Origin: Haloactinopolyspora alba
Lineage (GTDB): Bacteria > Actinomycetota > Actinomycetes > Jiangellales > Jiangellaceae
NCBI RefSeq assembly: GCF_003014555.1
Contig: NZ_PYGE01000005.1
Location: 1-64,000 of the forward strand
Direction: 5' to 3'
DNA length: 64,000 nt
In this document: positions 1 through 7,868 of the stretch, in pieces
How positions within the stretch are numbered: the stretch's first letter is position 1
How the letters are laid out: each line of letters opens with the position of its first letter
Notes under the pieces: generated by a model
Databases searched by the model: none
What the model was told of the DNA's origin: nothing
The model's input: the letters and a program-made list of their open reading frames with translations, nothing else
Position numbers and translations under genes: made by a program

Positions 1-137
1 CCCGGACACCACGCCGCATCACGCTCCACCAACGAGGCCGGCAACGGCGCATCGGGCGCATCGACCCAGGCGTCGACGCCCCACCCGCCCGGACCGTCGT
101 CCGGCGCGTCGACTCCGTCACCCCAACCATCGATCAT
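1..137 (-). CDS. Partial unknown protein, N-terminal 45 codons
   Basis: An open frame runs leftwards from an ATG at 137-135 to the window edge without a stop. The visible 45 residues are rich in Asp, Gly and Trp (MIDGWGDGVDAP at the start, ASLVERDAAW near the edge) and show no signal peptide or membrane segment. Codon use is strongly G/C at third positions, as in the neighbours. I do not recognise the family. Acidic Trp/Gly-rich starts of this kind occur in actinobacterial replication-type or HNH-nuclease proteins, but that is only an impression. It is divergent from the VOC gene at 290. No clear Shine-Dalgarno sequence is seen. Confidence 0.4.
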   Translation of the reverse strand, partial: MIDGWGDGVDAPDDGPGGWGVDAWVDAPDAPLPASLVERDAAWCP

Positions 138-289
138 GCAACCCACGCTATCAGACACGTGTTCGAATCACCAGTCATGGACAGGATCGAGTGTCGCACG
201 TCGAGTACCGTTCTCCGGCGCCGCGGGCACCGCCCTCATGTCCGATCCGTTCAAGACCGGTCCGCTGAAACGGCGCTAGCGTGAGTGGC

Positions 290-700
290 ATGAGCACACC
301 ACGTTTCGCAGCTGTCGGCATCGTCGTGGCCGACATGAGCCGTTCGCTCGCGTTCTACCGGGCCCTCGGTCTGGACATTCCCGCTGAGGCGGACAACGCG
401 CCGCATGCCGAGGCCAATCTGCCCGGCGGTGTACGGCTGCTGTTCGACACCGAGGAGACCGTCCGGTCGTTCGACCCGGACTGGAAGCGCCCCGACGGCG
501 CGCAGATGGGGCTGGCGTTCGAGTGCGACGGCCCGGCGGAGGTCGACAAGGCGTACGCGGACATGGTCGACGCCGGGTACGAAGGACACATGGCGCCGTG
601 GGACGCGTTCTGGGGGCAGCGCTACGCCACCGTGCACGACCCGGACGGCAACGGCGTGGATTTCTTCGCGCCGCTGCCGGTTACGTCAGCAGGGTCGTGA
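290..700 (+). CDS. VOC (glyoxalase/bleomycin-resistance fold) family protein
   Basis: A 136-residue single-domain protein of the vicinal oxygen chelate superfamily. It shows the usual repeated beta-alpha-beta-beta-beta pattern: FAAVGIVVADMSRSLAFY opens the first module and RYATVHDPDGNGVDFFAP closes the second, the latter being the classic C-terminal VOC signature. Such proteins are dioxygenases, isomerases or drug-binding resistance proteins, and the substrate cannot be told here. The ATG at 290 is preferred over the in-frame GTG at 281 because the conserved strand begins immediately after it. The 3' end overlaps the convergent AraC-type gene by 20 bp. Confidence 0.85.
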   Translation: MSTPRFAAVGIVVADMSRSLAFYRALGLDIPAEADNAPHAEANLPGGVRLLFDTEETVRSFDPDWKRPDGAQMGLAFECDGPAEVDKAYADMVDAGYEGHMAPWDAFWGQRYATVHDPDGNGVDFFAPLPVTSAGS

Positions 701-1367
701 GCGTCACGCCGGTGAGCGTCCGTACCTCGCGGGCGAAGTGGGCCTGGTCGGCGTACCCGGCCGTGATCGCGGTGTCCGCGGCTGCGCTACCGCTGCGGCA
801 CAGTTCGAGTGCGCGACCGAGCCGGAGGATGCGCGCGTAGGTCTTGGGTCCGTAGCCGACGGCGTCGAGGCAGCGCCGGTGCAGCTGGCGGGTACTGAGC
901 CCGACGTCGTCGGCGAGCGTGCCCACGGCGGCGTCGCGAGCCAGCCGGTGCATCAGCGCCGCCACCAGCGGGTCGGGTGGGTCCGTGCGCCGCAGCCGGC
1001 CGACGACCGCCGCTTCGAGTTCGGCGCCGGGTCGGGACGCGGCCGCCAGGCGTTCCTCCAGCCGGCGCACGTCAGCGGGCTCCCACACGTGGTCGAGCGG
1101 CACCTGCTGGTCGCGGACGGCGTGTGCCGGGACGCCCACGGCGCGCGGTCCGACGCCGGCGCCGAAGCGAAGCCCGACGTAGTCGGCGTCGTACGTCCAG
1201 TACGCGACGTGACCGGAGGTGTCGGGCCCGGCGATCAGGAGGCGGCCGTCGTGCCAGAGGATGTCCATGCAGCCGTCGGGAAGCACCCGATGCGCCTCTT
1301 CGCGCGCGGCGGTGCGTGCCGACCACACCACTGTGTGGCGCACGGCCGACGGACGCTCCCGGTACAT
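681..1367 (-). CDS. AraC-family transcriptional regulator
   Basis: A 228-residue regulator. The N-terminus (MYRERPSAV, then HRVLPDGCMDILW) matches the DUF6597-type sensor domain of actinobacterial AraC proteins, in which the LPDG-x-x-D-I motif is typical. The C-terminal 90 residues hold the two-helix-turn-helix AraC domain: LADDVGLSTRQLHRRC is the first recognition region and AGYADQAHFAREVRTLTG the second, matching the family's G(Y/F)xDQxHFxREF(R/K)xxxG signature. Convergent with the VOC gene, whose 3' end it overlaps. Its target is not evident; in relatives these regulators often control a neighbouring VOC or methyltransferase gene. Confidence 0.85.
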   Translation of the reverse strand: MYRERPSAVRHTVVWSARTAAREEAHRVLPDGCMDILWHDGRLLIAGPDTSGHVAYWTYDADYVGLRFGAGVGPRAVGVPAHAVRDQQVPLDHVWEPADVRRLEERLAAASRPGAELEAAVVGRLRRTDPPDPLVAALMHRLARDAAVGTLADDVGLSTRQLHRRCLDAVGYGPKTYARILRLGRALELCRSGSAAADTAITAGYADQAHFAREVRTLTGVTLTTLLT

Positions 1368-1427
1368 GTCACCAAGAATGCCAGGGCGCGCCGACAGTGC
1401 CGGAGTGCTCGCCCTGTCCAGCGCGGT

Positions 1428-1979
1428 TCACGTCACGCTCTGCGGTCGTGTCGCGCGCGCCGGAGGCGGGGTGGGCTGGCGCGGAGCCTCCACGGCGGCG
1501 GACAGGCGCCGTAGCGCGTCGGTGGCCACCCGGACGTCTTCGTCGGCGGCGCCGGCGAAGACGTCACTGTGCGCCGCGGTGCTGGCACGTACGGCCCGTT
1601 CCGCGAGGCGCGCCCCTTCCTCGGTGAGCCGGACCCACGAACTCCGGCGGTCGTCCGGATCGTCCTCACGTTCCACCAGCCGGCGACCGACGAGCTCGTT
1701 CGTGACGTTGCTGGTGCCGCCGGACGACATCAGCAGTGACGAGCTCAGCTCGTTCGGCTTCAACCTGTGGGGTGGCGGGCTGCGACGCAACGCCACGAGT
1801 ATCTGGAACTCCGCCACGGTCAGGTCGAAGTCGGGAAGGATCCGCCGGCTCGCTTCGTCCAGATCGGCGGCGAGCACGATGATCCGCTTCGCCAGTTCCG
1901 ATGTCGGCGCCAGGGCCTCCGGGTATTGCGCGCGCCAGTCGGCGAGCAGTTCGGCGACCCGATCGCGGTGTTCCGTCAT
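1428..1979 (-). CDS. MarR-family transcriptional regulator
   Basis: A 183-residue winged-helix regulator. The core runs from about residue 50 to 150: FQILVALRRSP, then a recognition region with GGTSNVTNELVGRRLVERE, then the wing DPDDRRSSWVRLTEEG, which is the standard MarR wing (DxRDRRxxxVxLTxxG). It is divergent from the amidohydrolase gene. The 68-bp gap carries a long inverted repeat that is the obvious operator for repression of both genes. The C-terminal 20 residues (PTPPPARATRPQ) are disordered and outside the fold. The ligand is unknown; by analogy it may be a substrate of the divergent hydrolase. Confidence 0.88.
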   Translation of the reverse strand: MTEHRDRVAELLADWRAQYPEALAPTSELAKRIIVLAADLDEASRRILPDFDLTVAEFQILVALRRSPPPHRLKPNELSSSLLMSSGGTSNVTNELVGRRLVEREDDPDDRRSSWVRLTEEGARLAERAVRASTAAHSDVFAGAADEDVRVATDALRRLSAAVEAPRQPTPPPARATRPQSVT

Positions 1980-1995
1980 GGCTTGAAGAATAGAA

Positions 1996-2039
1996 CCCTT
2001 CGTGATTAGCTTTTCAAAAAGCTTTCTAATGAACGAAGG
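1996..2039. promoter_or_regulatory. Inverted-repeat operator between MarR and amidohydrolase genes
   Basis: The left arm CCCTTCGTGATTAG (1996-2009) is matched in reverse complement by CTAATGAACGAAGG (2026-2039), with one base inserted and one or two mismatches. The 16-base centre is A/T-rich, in sharp contrast to the surrounding DNA. It lies between divergent starts at 1979 and 2048, which is where MarR repressors bind. The right arm covers the amidohydrolase ribosome-binding site (GAAGG at 2035-2039), so a bound repressor would block that gene directly. Confidence 0.6.
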
Positions 2040-2047
2040 TGACGCAC

Positions 2048-3337
2048 ATGCCCACCGACCGCTTCCTGATCCGCAACGGCGTCGTCATCGACACCGAACC
2101 CATGCCGCACGTGCGTCCCGGCGCCGAGGTCCTCGTGGAGAACGGCCAGATCGCCGCCGTCGGCCCGAAACTGCCCGACGGCGGCGCCACGGTCGTCGAC
2201 GCGACCGACCGCATCGTGCTGCCGGGTTTCGTCGACACTCACCGGCACACCTGTCAGACGGTGCTGCGCAGTATCGCCGTCGAGACCGACCTGGCGAACT
2301 ATCTCGACCTGGCGGTGCGCCGGTTGGCCCCGGCGTTCACGCCTGACGACGTCGGTGCCGCGAACCTGGTCGGTGCGCTCGAATGCCTCGACAGCGGCAT
2401 CACGACGCTGCAGGACTTCTCACACGTGCAGTACACGCCCGAGCACACCGAGGCCGCGGTCACCGCGCTGCGATCGGCCGGGATCCGGTCGGTCTTCGGC
2501 TACGCGTTCCCGGTGTTCGACGCCGACGCTCGCAGCCCCGAGGGGGTACGGCGCGCGCGGAGGGACCTGCTCGCCGACGACACCGACCTGGTGACGCTGG
2601 CACTGGCGCCGAACGGGCCCTCGTTCGGGTCGATGGAGCTGGCCGCGGAGGACTGGCGCCTCGCGCGTGAGCTGGGCGTGCGCCTGACCACGCACATCGA
2701 CAGCAATGAGACGGTTCCCCGTCCGGTCGCTGCACTGCGCGAGCATGGCCTGCTGGACGGCGACACGCTCTATGTGCACGGAAACACGCTGGCCGACGAC
2801 GAACTCCGACTGATCGCGGAATCCGGTGGCGCGATGTCGATCGCACCGGCAGTGGAAGCGCGGATGGGCCACGGCCCTGCCGTGGTCGGCCGGTTGCGTG
2901 CCGCCGGAGTCACGACCGGGCTGGGCGTCGACGTGGTGACCACTGTGGCCGGCGACATGTTCTCGTTGATGCGGGCAACGCTGCTCAGCGGACACGACGC
3001 GGGCCACACCGACCTCAGCGCTGCCGAGGTTCTGCGGATGGCCACGCAGGACGGGGCCGATGCGGTGGGGCTCGGCGACAGGGTCGGCTCGCTGCGGTCG
3101 GGCAAGCAGGCCGACCTCGTGCTGCTGCGCGCGGACGACGTCAACCTCGCCGGCGGCCTGCACGACCCGGTCGGGGCGGTGGTGACGGCGGCGCACCCGG
3201 GCAACGTCGACACCGTCCTGGTGGCGGGTCGACCGGTCAAACGCGACGGCCGCGTGACCGGCGCGGACCTGGCCAAGGCCGTCGACGCCGCTACGCGTTC
3301 GGCGGAGTCGCTGGCCGTTCGAGCATCAGCGCGTTGA
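2048..3337 (+). CDS. Amidohydrolase, ATZ/TRZ (chlorohydrolase/cytosine deaminase-like) family
   Basis: A 429-residue metal-dependent hydrolase. The N-terminal beta domain (FLIRNGVVIDTEP) and the return strand near the C-terminus (DLVLLRADDVN, DTVLVAGRPVKRDGRV) frame a TIM barrel. The first metal motif is H65-x-H67 in GFVDTHRHT. Further expected ligands are in LTTHIDSNE and YVHGNTL, with the catalytic Asp in GLGVDVVTT. Members deaminate or dechlorinate N-heterocycles (s-triazines, cytosine, guanine, adenosine analogues). The substrate is not identifiable. The ATG at 2048 has GAAGG at 2035-2039 and is preferred over the GTG at 2039. The 3' end overlaps the convergent PEP mutase-like gene by 47 bp. 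Confidence 0.88.
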   Translation: MPTDRFLIRNGVVIDTEPMPHVRPGAEVLVENGQIAAVGPKLPDGGATVVDATDRIVLPGFVDTHRHTCQTVLRSIAVETDLANYLDLAVRRLAPAFTPDDVGAANLVGALECLDSGITTLQDFSHVQYTPEHTEAAVTALRSAGIRSVFGYAFPVFDADARSPEGVRRARRDLLADDTDLVTLALAPNGPSFGSMELAAEDWRLARELGVRLTTHIDSNETVPRPVAALREHGLLDGDTLYVHGNTLADDELRLIAESGGAMSIAPAVEARMGHGPAVVGRLRAAGVTTGLGVDVVTTVAGDMFSLMRATLLSGHDAGHTDLSAAEVLRMATQDGADAVGLGDRVGSLRSGKQADLVLLRADDVNLAGGLHDPVGAVVTAAHPGNVDTVLVAGRPVKRDGRVTGADLAKAVDAATRSAESLAVRASAR

Positions 3338-4145
3338 GCTCGCCATAGCTGAGGTGGTCGTCGATGCTGGTGTACGTGCCGGTGTCGAACAGTTCGCGGG
3401 CGCTGCGACGCACGACGGCGTACGCGGCGCCGGTGACCGCCGAGCCGAGGCTGACCCGCGCGACGCCGAGCGCTGCGAGCGTCGCGACGTCTGGAGCGCC
3501 GGGACCGGCGAGGATGTTCAGCGGAGCGTCGATGCTGCGGACAAGTGCACCGACTGTGTCCGGGTCGGTGACGCCGGGCACGAAGACGCCGTCGGCGCCG
3601 GCGGCGATGTACGCGGCGGCGCGTTCCAGCGTGTCGGGCAACCGGTCGCCGGGCTCGCCGACCGACCGCAGGAACGCGTCGGCGCGGGCGTTCACGTACA
3701 GCGCGCCCCCGGCGTCGTCGGCCGCGCGCCGGGCCGCGGAGATGCGCTCGGCCTGCTGCTCCGCGGGCCGCTGCGCGCTGGGATCGGCCGGGTGCACGTC
3801 CTCGATGTTGACGCCGACGGCCCCGGCGGCGACGACGTCGCGAACGGTCCGGGCGACGTCGTCGGGCGTGGCGCCGAAACCGCTCTCGATGTCCGCGGTG
3901 ACCGGGACGTCGACGGCGGCGGCGATGCGTTCGGCGGCGGCGAGCGCGGCGTCGCGGCCGATGTGGTCACCGTCCGCGACGCCGACGCTCCACGCCACCC
4001 CGGCGCTGGTGGTCGCCACGGCCGGCGCGCCGGCGGCTTCGACCAGTCGGGCGCTGGGGACGTCCCACGCGTTCGCCAGTGCGAGCGGCCGGCCCGGGCG
4101 ATGCAACGACCGGAACAGCCGAGCTTTGTCCTGCAGCGTCGTCAT
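3291..4145 (-). CDS. Isocitrate lyase/PEP mutase superfamily protein
   Basis: A 284-residue TIM-barrel protein. It starts TTLQDKARLFRSLH, typical of the stand-alone actinobacterial PEP-mutase-like group. Active-site strands are visible: ANAWDVPSARL, the Mg-binding strand TADIESGFGATP, VGVNIEDVHP, and NARADAFL. It lacks the KKCGH loop of true isocitrate lyase, so a carbon-phosphorus mutase, oxaloacetate decarboxylase or 2-methylisocitrate-lyase-type C-C bond reaction is more likely. The start at 4145 is chosen for the conserved N-terminus; an ATG at 4154 is also possible. It is convergent with, and overlaps, the amidohydrolase gene. Confidence 0.85.
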   Translation of the reverse strand: MTTLQDKARLFRSLHRPGRPLALANAWDVPSARLVEAAGAPAVATTSAGVAWSVGVADGDHIGRDAALAAAERIAAAVDVPVTADIESGFGATPDDVARTVRDVVAAGAVGVNIEDVHPADPSAQRPAEQQAERISAARRAADDAGGALYVNARADAFLRSVGEPGDRLPDTLERAAAYIAAGADGVFVPGVTDPDTVGALVRSIDAPLNILAGPGAPDVATLAALGVARVSLGSAVTGAAYAVVRRSARELFDTGTYTSIDDHLSYGELNALMLERPATPPNA

Positions 4146-4266
4146 GCGGGCCATTCCAGCACCCGGCACCGACAACGTCCGGCGGGTTACGGACGCGGAC
4201 CTGAGGTACTGCACGCCCCGACACTCTTCCGCACCTCGGGTGCCCCGCCCGTGCGAAGGATCGAGG

Positions 4267-6288
4267 TCAGCGCATGAGATAAACCTCGAGCGTACTCGGC
4301 TCCGGATGGGGTGGGGGCCACGGCTGGTCGCCGTTGCTGCCCCGGCTCTCCCAGCGCAGGAGATATCGGCCGTCCTCGGATTCTCCGTCATCCCATCGCC
4401 GACGCGTGTGCATCCCCGCGAAGTCGGAGCGGACCTCGGTGATCTCCGCGGGCAGTTGCGGTGTGTCGACCTCGGCGATCGGGCGGAGGGCAGGACTCAG
4501 AATGAACGTCCGCTTGTTGCCCTTGCAGATGAAGTCGAAGCGGATGTTTCCGTCGGGGAGTGGCTCCGGGGCGGTCGTGATGACCTGGGTGATCAAGGTG
4601 CCATAACCGGCGACGAGCCAGCGGCCTTTCCATTGGCTGATCTGGTGACTGACCCAGCCCCTGTTCTCGTAGCGGGCGATGTAGACCTGAGTGTTCCCCT
4701 CGTGGTCGTACTTGTTGTAAGCGATCAGTGCGCGGCCCCGACCGTCGAAGCCGATGTCGCTGTTGCCGTTGAGAATTCCGCCGTTCATGGGGATCGGATC
4801 GACGATGTCGCCGGCACCGTAGGTCATCGGCAGGCTGATGGGAGTTCCGTCGGCGCGATACCAGTTCTCCAGATCGGGGCTCTTGGCGTAGCTGAGGAGT
4901 GCGTTCGTTGCCGCGTCGGGCGTATCCCGCCACACCCAGGCGATGTGGAAGTTGCCGTCGGGCCCCAGGACGGGGCGTTCGACGTAGGCGTTGCGCCGGC
5001 CCTCTCCGTCGTGCAACGGCGTGTCGAGCAGCCGGGACCACTGTGTCGTCGCGGGGTCGTAGACGTTGTAGAGATCCACGCCGTTCCCGCTACCGCCGTC
5101 CCGGTACCGGAACACCAGATCACCACTGGCGTTCTGGAAGAACTCCGGATAGGTCACCTTCAACTCGGTCGCTGCGTCGACCATCGTCGTCACGCGTGTC
5201 AGGGACGTCACGTCCGCGGGCCTGGTGGTGCGGAAATAGACGAGCGGGTCTCCGTGCATGTTGCCGGAGACGTGCAGGTGGCCGGCGGAGTCGACCGCCA
5301 TGGTCACGTAGTTGTGGCTGTCCCAGCCGAGGACGGAGTCCAGCGACTGGGTGGTCCACTCGTCGGCGCCGAGTTGGCGATGCGCAACGGTCATCCGGCG
5401 GTCGGGGTCGTAGTAGCCGACGTACTGGTCCGTGCCCGAGGTCAGCAGGGCCTGCCGGACCGGATGGCCGGACCAGTTCAGGCCGACGACGCTGCTCTCG
5501 ACCACGCTGTCGTGGGTGTCCGGGAGGGTGTAGTCACTGCCCTCGAAGGGGATGTACTGCAGGGGGCCCGGGTCGGGCGCCGACGATTCGGGGACGGACG
5601 TCGTGCCCCTGGCCCGATCGACCGAGATGTGCCCAGCGTTGGTGTAAACCCCCGCCTGGCCACCACTGAGCAACGTGTCGAGCGGAACGACCAGGTCGTT
5701 GTCGAGAAGCGACGTTCCCTCCTCCTCGATCGATACGTGGAGGACCCCCAGGCTCTTCGATCCCACGGTGATCGTGTAGTCGTGGTCCTTGACGACCGGG
5801 ACCGGCCCGCTCGCGAGCAGACCGTCGTCGGCGACGTGCGACTCCGACATCTGGAGCAGTTGCCAGTGCGGCGGGCGAGACCCGTCGCGGGTCACCACGC
5901 GCAGCACGTAGAAGTTCTGCGTGCCGTCACCATTCTCGGAGACGTTGACGGCGACGCCGTACCAGTAGTCGTCGCGTAGGCCGCGAATCGTGGCTGAGAC
6001 AGTGAAACGCCGGCCGAGGGCGAAGCCTGCGCGTACCGCAAGCCGTTCACCCGGGCCGGAGGGTGAGATCAGCCGGTGGTCAGAGATGGTCCAGTCGCCC
6101 CGGAGGATGTTCCAGTCGGCGCCGGGGCCACCATCGGCTCGCGCGAAGTCGTCCTCCCAATTGTGCACGGAGCTGGGCGGAGACGGTGGGGTCGTTTGGC
6201 GCGGTGCGGCGAAACTGGTGGCAGGGGATGCTGTGGTGAGGATCGCCGCGCCACCGATCTTCAGAGCGCTTCGACGAGTCGGCTTCAT
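4267..6288 (-). CDS. Secreted BNR_4 beta-propeller protein, probable polysaccharide lyase or hydrolase of rhamnose-rich glycan
   Basis: A 673-residue exported protein. Residues 1-28 form a Tat signal (KPTRRSALKIGGAAIL, ending near SFAAP). Residues 44-230 look like a concanavalin-type beta-sandwich (WEDDFARADGG, WYGVAVNVSENG). Residues 245-640 form a BNR_4 propeller: D323-S-H325-N326-Y327, then H339-V-S-G-N-M-H345, then Y351-F-R353. This layout is characteristic of the BNR_4 family, which includes ulvan lyases PL24/PL25 and gum-arabic rhamnosyl-glucuronate lyases; in those families His and Tyr/Arg in these strands are catalytic. The neighbouring GH78 gene supports a rhamnose-containing substrate. 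Two LacI-type operator copies lie upstream. The start at 6288 is preferred because it places the Tat motif at the N-terminus; an ATG at 6363 is the alternative. Confidence 0.8.
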   Translation of the reverse strand: MKPTRRSALKIGGAAILTTASPATSFAAPRQTTPPSPPSSVHNWEDDFARADGGPGADWNILRGDWTISDHRLISPSGPGERLAVRAGFALGRRFTVSATIRGLRDDYWYGVAVNVSENGDGTQNFYVLRVVTRDGSRPPHWQLLQMSESHVADDGLLASGPVPVVKDHDYTITVGSKSLGVLHVSIEEEGTSLLDNDLVVPLDTLLSGGQAGVYTNAGHISVDRARGTTSVPESSAPDPGPLQYIPFEGSDYTLPDTHDSVVESSVVGLNWSGHPVRQALLTSGTDQYVGYYDPDRRMTVAHRQLGADEWTTQSLDSVLGWDSHNYVTMAVDSAGHLHVSGNMHGDPLVYFRTTRPADVTSLTRVTTMVDAATELKVTYPEFFQNASGDLVFRYRDGGSGNGVDLYNVYDPATTQWSRLLDTPLHDGEGRRNAYVERPVLGPDGNFHIAWVWRDTPDAATNALLSYAKSPDLENWYRADGTPISLPMTYGAGDIVDPIPMNGGILNGNSDIGFDGRGRALIAYNKYDHEGNTQVYIARYENRGWVSHQISQWKGRWLVAGYGTLITQVITTAPEPLPDGNIRFDFICKGNKRTFILSPALRPIAEVDTPQLPAEITEVRSDFAGMHTRRRWDDGESEDGRYLLRWESRGSNGDQPWPPPHPEPSTLEVYLMR

Positions 6289-6346
6289 GGTCGAGTCACA
6301 TCCTTGTGTTGACAACGGGTTGATCGCCGTAGCGGGCCGGAATCGC

Positions 6347-6358
6347 TTGAACGTTTCA
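6347..6358. promoter_or_regulatory. LacI-type operator copy 1
   Basis: TTGAACGTTTCA with a central CG, typical of LacI-family operators. It lies 59 bp upstream of the preferred start of the secreted BNR_4 gene. It shares GAACGTTTCA with the copy at 7763-7774 in front of the ABC importer. The LacI gene between the two targets is the obvious regulator. Confidence 0.6.
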
Positions 6359-6477
6359 GACATGCTGGATGGGAACCCCTGACTTCCGCATGCATGTCGT
6401 TGGGTGAGTGCGGTTCACGGGCCACCGCTATAGCTGTGCCCAGCGCGTCAGCGAACGATGGTCCGGAAAACTGGTCC

Positions 6478-6489
6478 TAGAACGATTCA
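6478..6489. promoter_or_regulatory. LacI-type operator copy 2
   Basis: TAGAACGATTCA, one base different from the copy at 7763-7774 (TAGAACGTTTCA). It sits in the 260-bp gap between the LacI gene stop (6549) and the BNR_4 gene start (6288), 131 bp from the first copy. The pair could support looping or bracket the BNR_4 promoter. Apart from these sites I see nothing coding in 6289-6548. Confidence 0.5.
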
Positions 6490-6548
6490 GACCGGGACGC
6501 TATCGAGTCGATACCGGTGAGTCAAGGGTGGTGACCGCCGGCCTCGGG

Positions 6549-7550
6549 CTACTGCACGGTGCTGTGACGAACCACGAGCTCGGGCGCGAGCAGCGAAGTC
6601 GAGTGGACATGGCCCGGCTCACGTTCTGCGCGAACCAGGCGGATGGCTTCGGCCGCGATCGCGCTGACCGGCTGGCGGATCGTGGTGAGCGGGACCGACG
6701 ACGTCTGCGCCTGCGCGATGTCGTCACAGCCCATGACGGCGATGTCCCCGGGTACGCGCAGGCCGAGCTCCAGGACGGATTGCTGCAGGCCGATCGCCAG
6801 TTGGTCGTTCGCGGCGAACACGGCGTCCGGGCGCTCGGAAGGTGGTCGAGCGGCAATCTCGCTCCCCGCGCGACGACCTTCGAGGATGGTCTGGTCGAGC
6901 GTATTCAGGCGGTCCACCTGAACCTCACCGAGTTTGTCGCAGTAGGACTCGAGCCCGGACCAGCGGTCGCTGACCTGGTTGGTCGGACCGCCGAGGAAGG
7001 TGATGCGACGGTGGCCGGACTCTACGAGATGCTGGGCGGCCAGGGCCCCCGCGCGGTACCCGTCGAGGCCGGTGAGGCAGAAGTCGCCGGACTCCATTCC
7101 GGATCGGCCGAGGACGACGATCGGCATACCGCGCTGGTGCAGGAGCTGCAACCTGGTCGTGGGAACGTCCTGCAGGGCAAGTAGCATGCCTTCGACCCGC
7201 TGACGCTCGAAAAGGCTGATGTAGCGCTCTTCGCGTTCGGACTCCTGATCGCTGCTGCCAAGGATGACGGTCAACCCTGCGGCCTCGGCGGCGACCTGGC
7301 AGGCGTGCGCCAGCTCGGCGAAGAACGGATTGACGAGGTTCAGCACGACCATGCCGAGCGTCGTCCCACCGCCACGTTTGAGCTGGCGTGCCAGTTCGTT
7401 CGGGACGTAACCGAGCTGGTCCATCGCCGTGCGCACTCGCACCATGGTGTCCGGGGCCACATGATCCGGGCGGTTCAGCACGTTCGAGACAGTTCCGATC
7501 GAGACGCCGGCGCGATCGGCCACATGCTTGAGCCCCACAGGTCGCGGCAT
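6549..7550 (-). CDS. LacI-family transcriptional regulator of the glycan locus
   Basis: A 333-residue regulator. Residues 6-55 are the LacI helix-turn-helix and hinge: LKHVADRAGVSIGTVSNVLN, then LARQLKRGG. The remainder is a periplasmic-binding-protein-like effector domain (LGMVVLNLVNPFFAELAHA; AVFAANDQLAIGLQQSVLELG; VMGCDDIAQAQTS; LTTIRQPVSAIAAEAIRLV), with all standard LacI/GalR landmarks present. The ATG at 7550 has a strong GAAGGAAGG seven bases upstream and begins at the usual point of the fold; the upstream ATG at 7586 has no such site. It lies between its likely targets, the BNR_4 gene and the importer, which share operator-like sequences. Confidence 0.92.
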   Translation of the reverse strand: MPRPVGLKHVADRAGVSIGTVSNVLNRPDHVAPDTMVRVRTAMDQLGYVPNELARQLKRGGGTTLGMVVLNLVNPFFAELAHACQVAAEAAGLTVILGSSDQESEREERYISLFERQRVEGMLLALQDVPTTRLQLLHQRGMPIVVLGRSGMESGDFCLTGLDGYRAGALAAQHLVESGHRRITFLGGPTNQVSDRWSGLESYCDKLGEVQVDRLNTLDQTILEGRRAGSEIAARPPSERPDAVFAANDQLAIGLQQSVLELGLRVPGDIAVMGCDDIAQAQTSSVPLTTIRQPVSAIAAEAIRLVRAEREPGHVHSTSLLAPELVVRHSTVQ

Positions 7551-7868
7551 ACGGTGCCTTCCTTCGTTGTGGCCTGGAACCGACAAATGAAAGCTTTAAG
7601 GTGCGTTCCCGACTGGGCCAACGGTACCTGACAGACGGACGGGAGTCGGACACCTGACTCCCGTGGTCAGCGGCTTCTGTCGGCGACGAGGAGGCTGCTC
7701 GCACGCTGAACGAGCCGAGGGTTCGGCAGTTGACAACGTCAGGGTCCGACTCTAGCGTGCGCTAGAACGTTTCATTCGACGCCGTCGGGGCCTTGGATGC
7801 GCTGTGGCCCATAGATGCACGAACCTGCGTGCCCATCGATCCATCAACGATGAGGAGAGAGTGCAACC
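7551..7868. promoter_or_regulatory. Divergent control region of LacI gene and sugar ABC importer
   Basis: This 318-bp gap has no gene. A palindrome TGAAAGCTTTAA (7588-7599) lies 38 bp upstream of the LacI start and may be autoregulatory, although it differs from the other sites. The operator copy TAGAACGTTTCA (7763-7774) lies about 95 bp upstream of the lipoprotein start. A strong ribosome-binding site GAGGAGAGAG precedes the ATG at 7869. Confidence 0.55.
7763..7774. promoter_or_regulatory. LacI-type operator copy 3
   Basis: TAGAACGTTTCA. It is the best match to the two sites upstream of the BNR_4 gene (11 of 12 bases to 6478-6489, and identical over GAACGTTTCA to 6347-6358). It is located upstream of the importer operon. 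Repression in the absence of the inducing sugar is the expected role. Confidence 0.6.

Noticed and set aside
405-1514. A 369-codon open frame on the plus strand across the VOC, AraC and intergenic DNA
   Set aside because: Low-complexity Arg/Ala-rich translation with no family resemblance; it is the shadow of the AraC and VOC genes in high-GC DNA.
3364-5979. An 871-codon plus-strand frame opposite the PEP mutase-like and BNR_4 genes
   Set aside because: The minus strand carries well-recognised domains over the whole stretch; the long frame reflects third-position GC bias.
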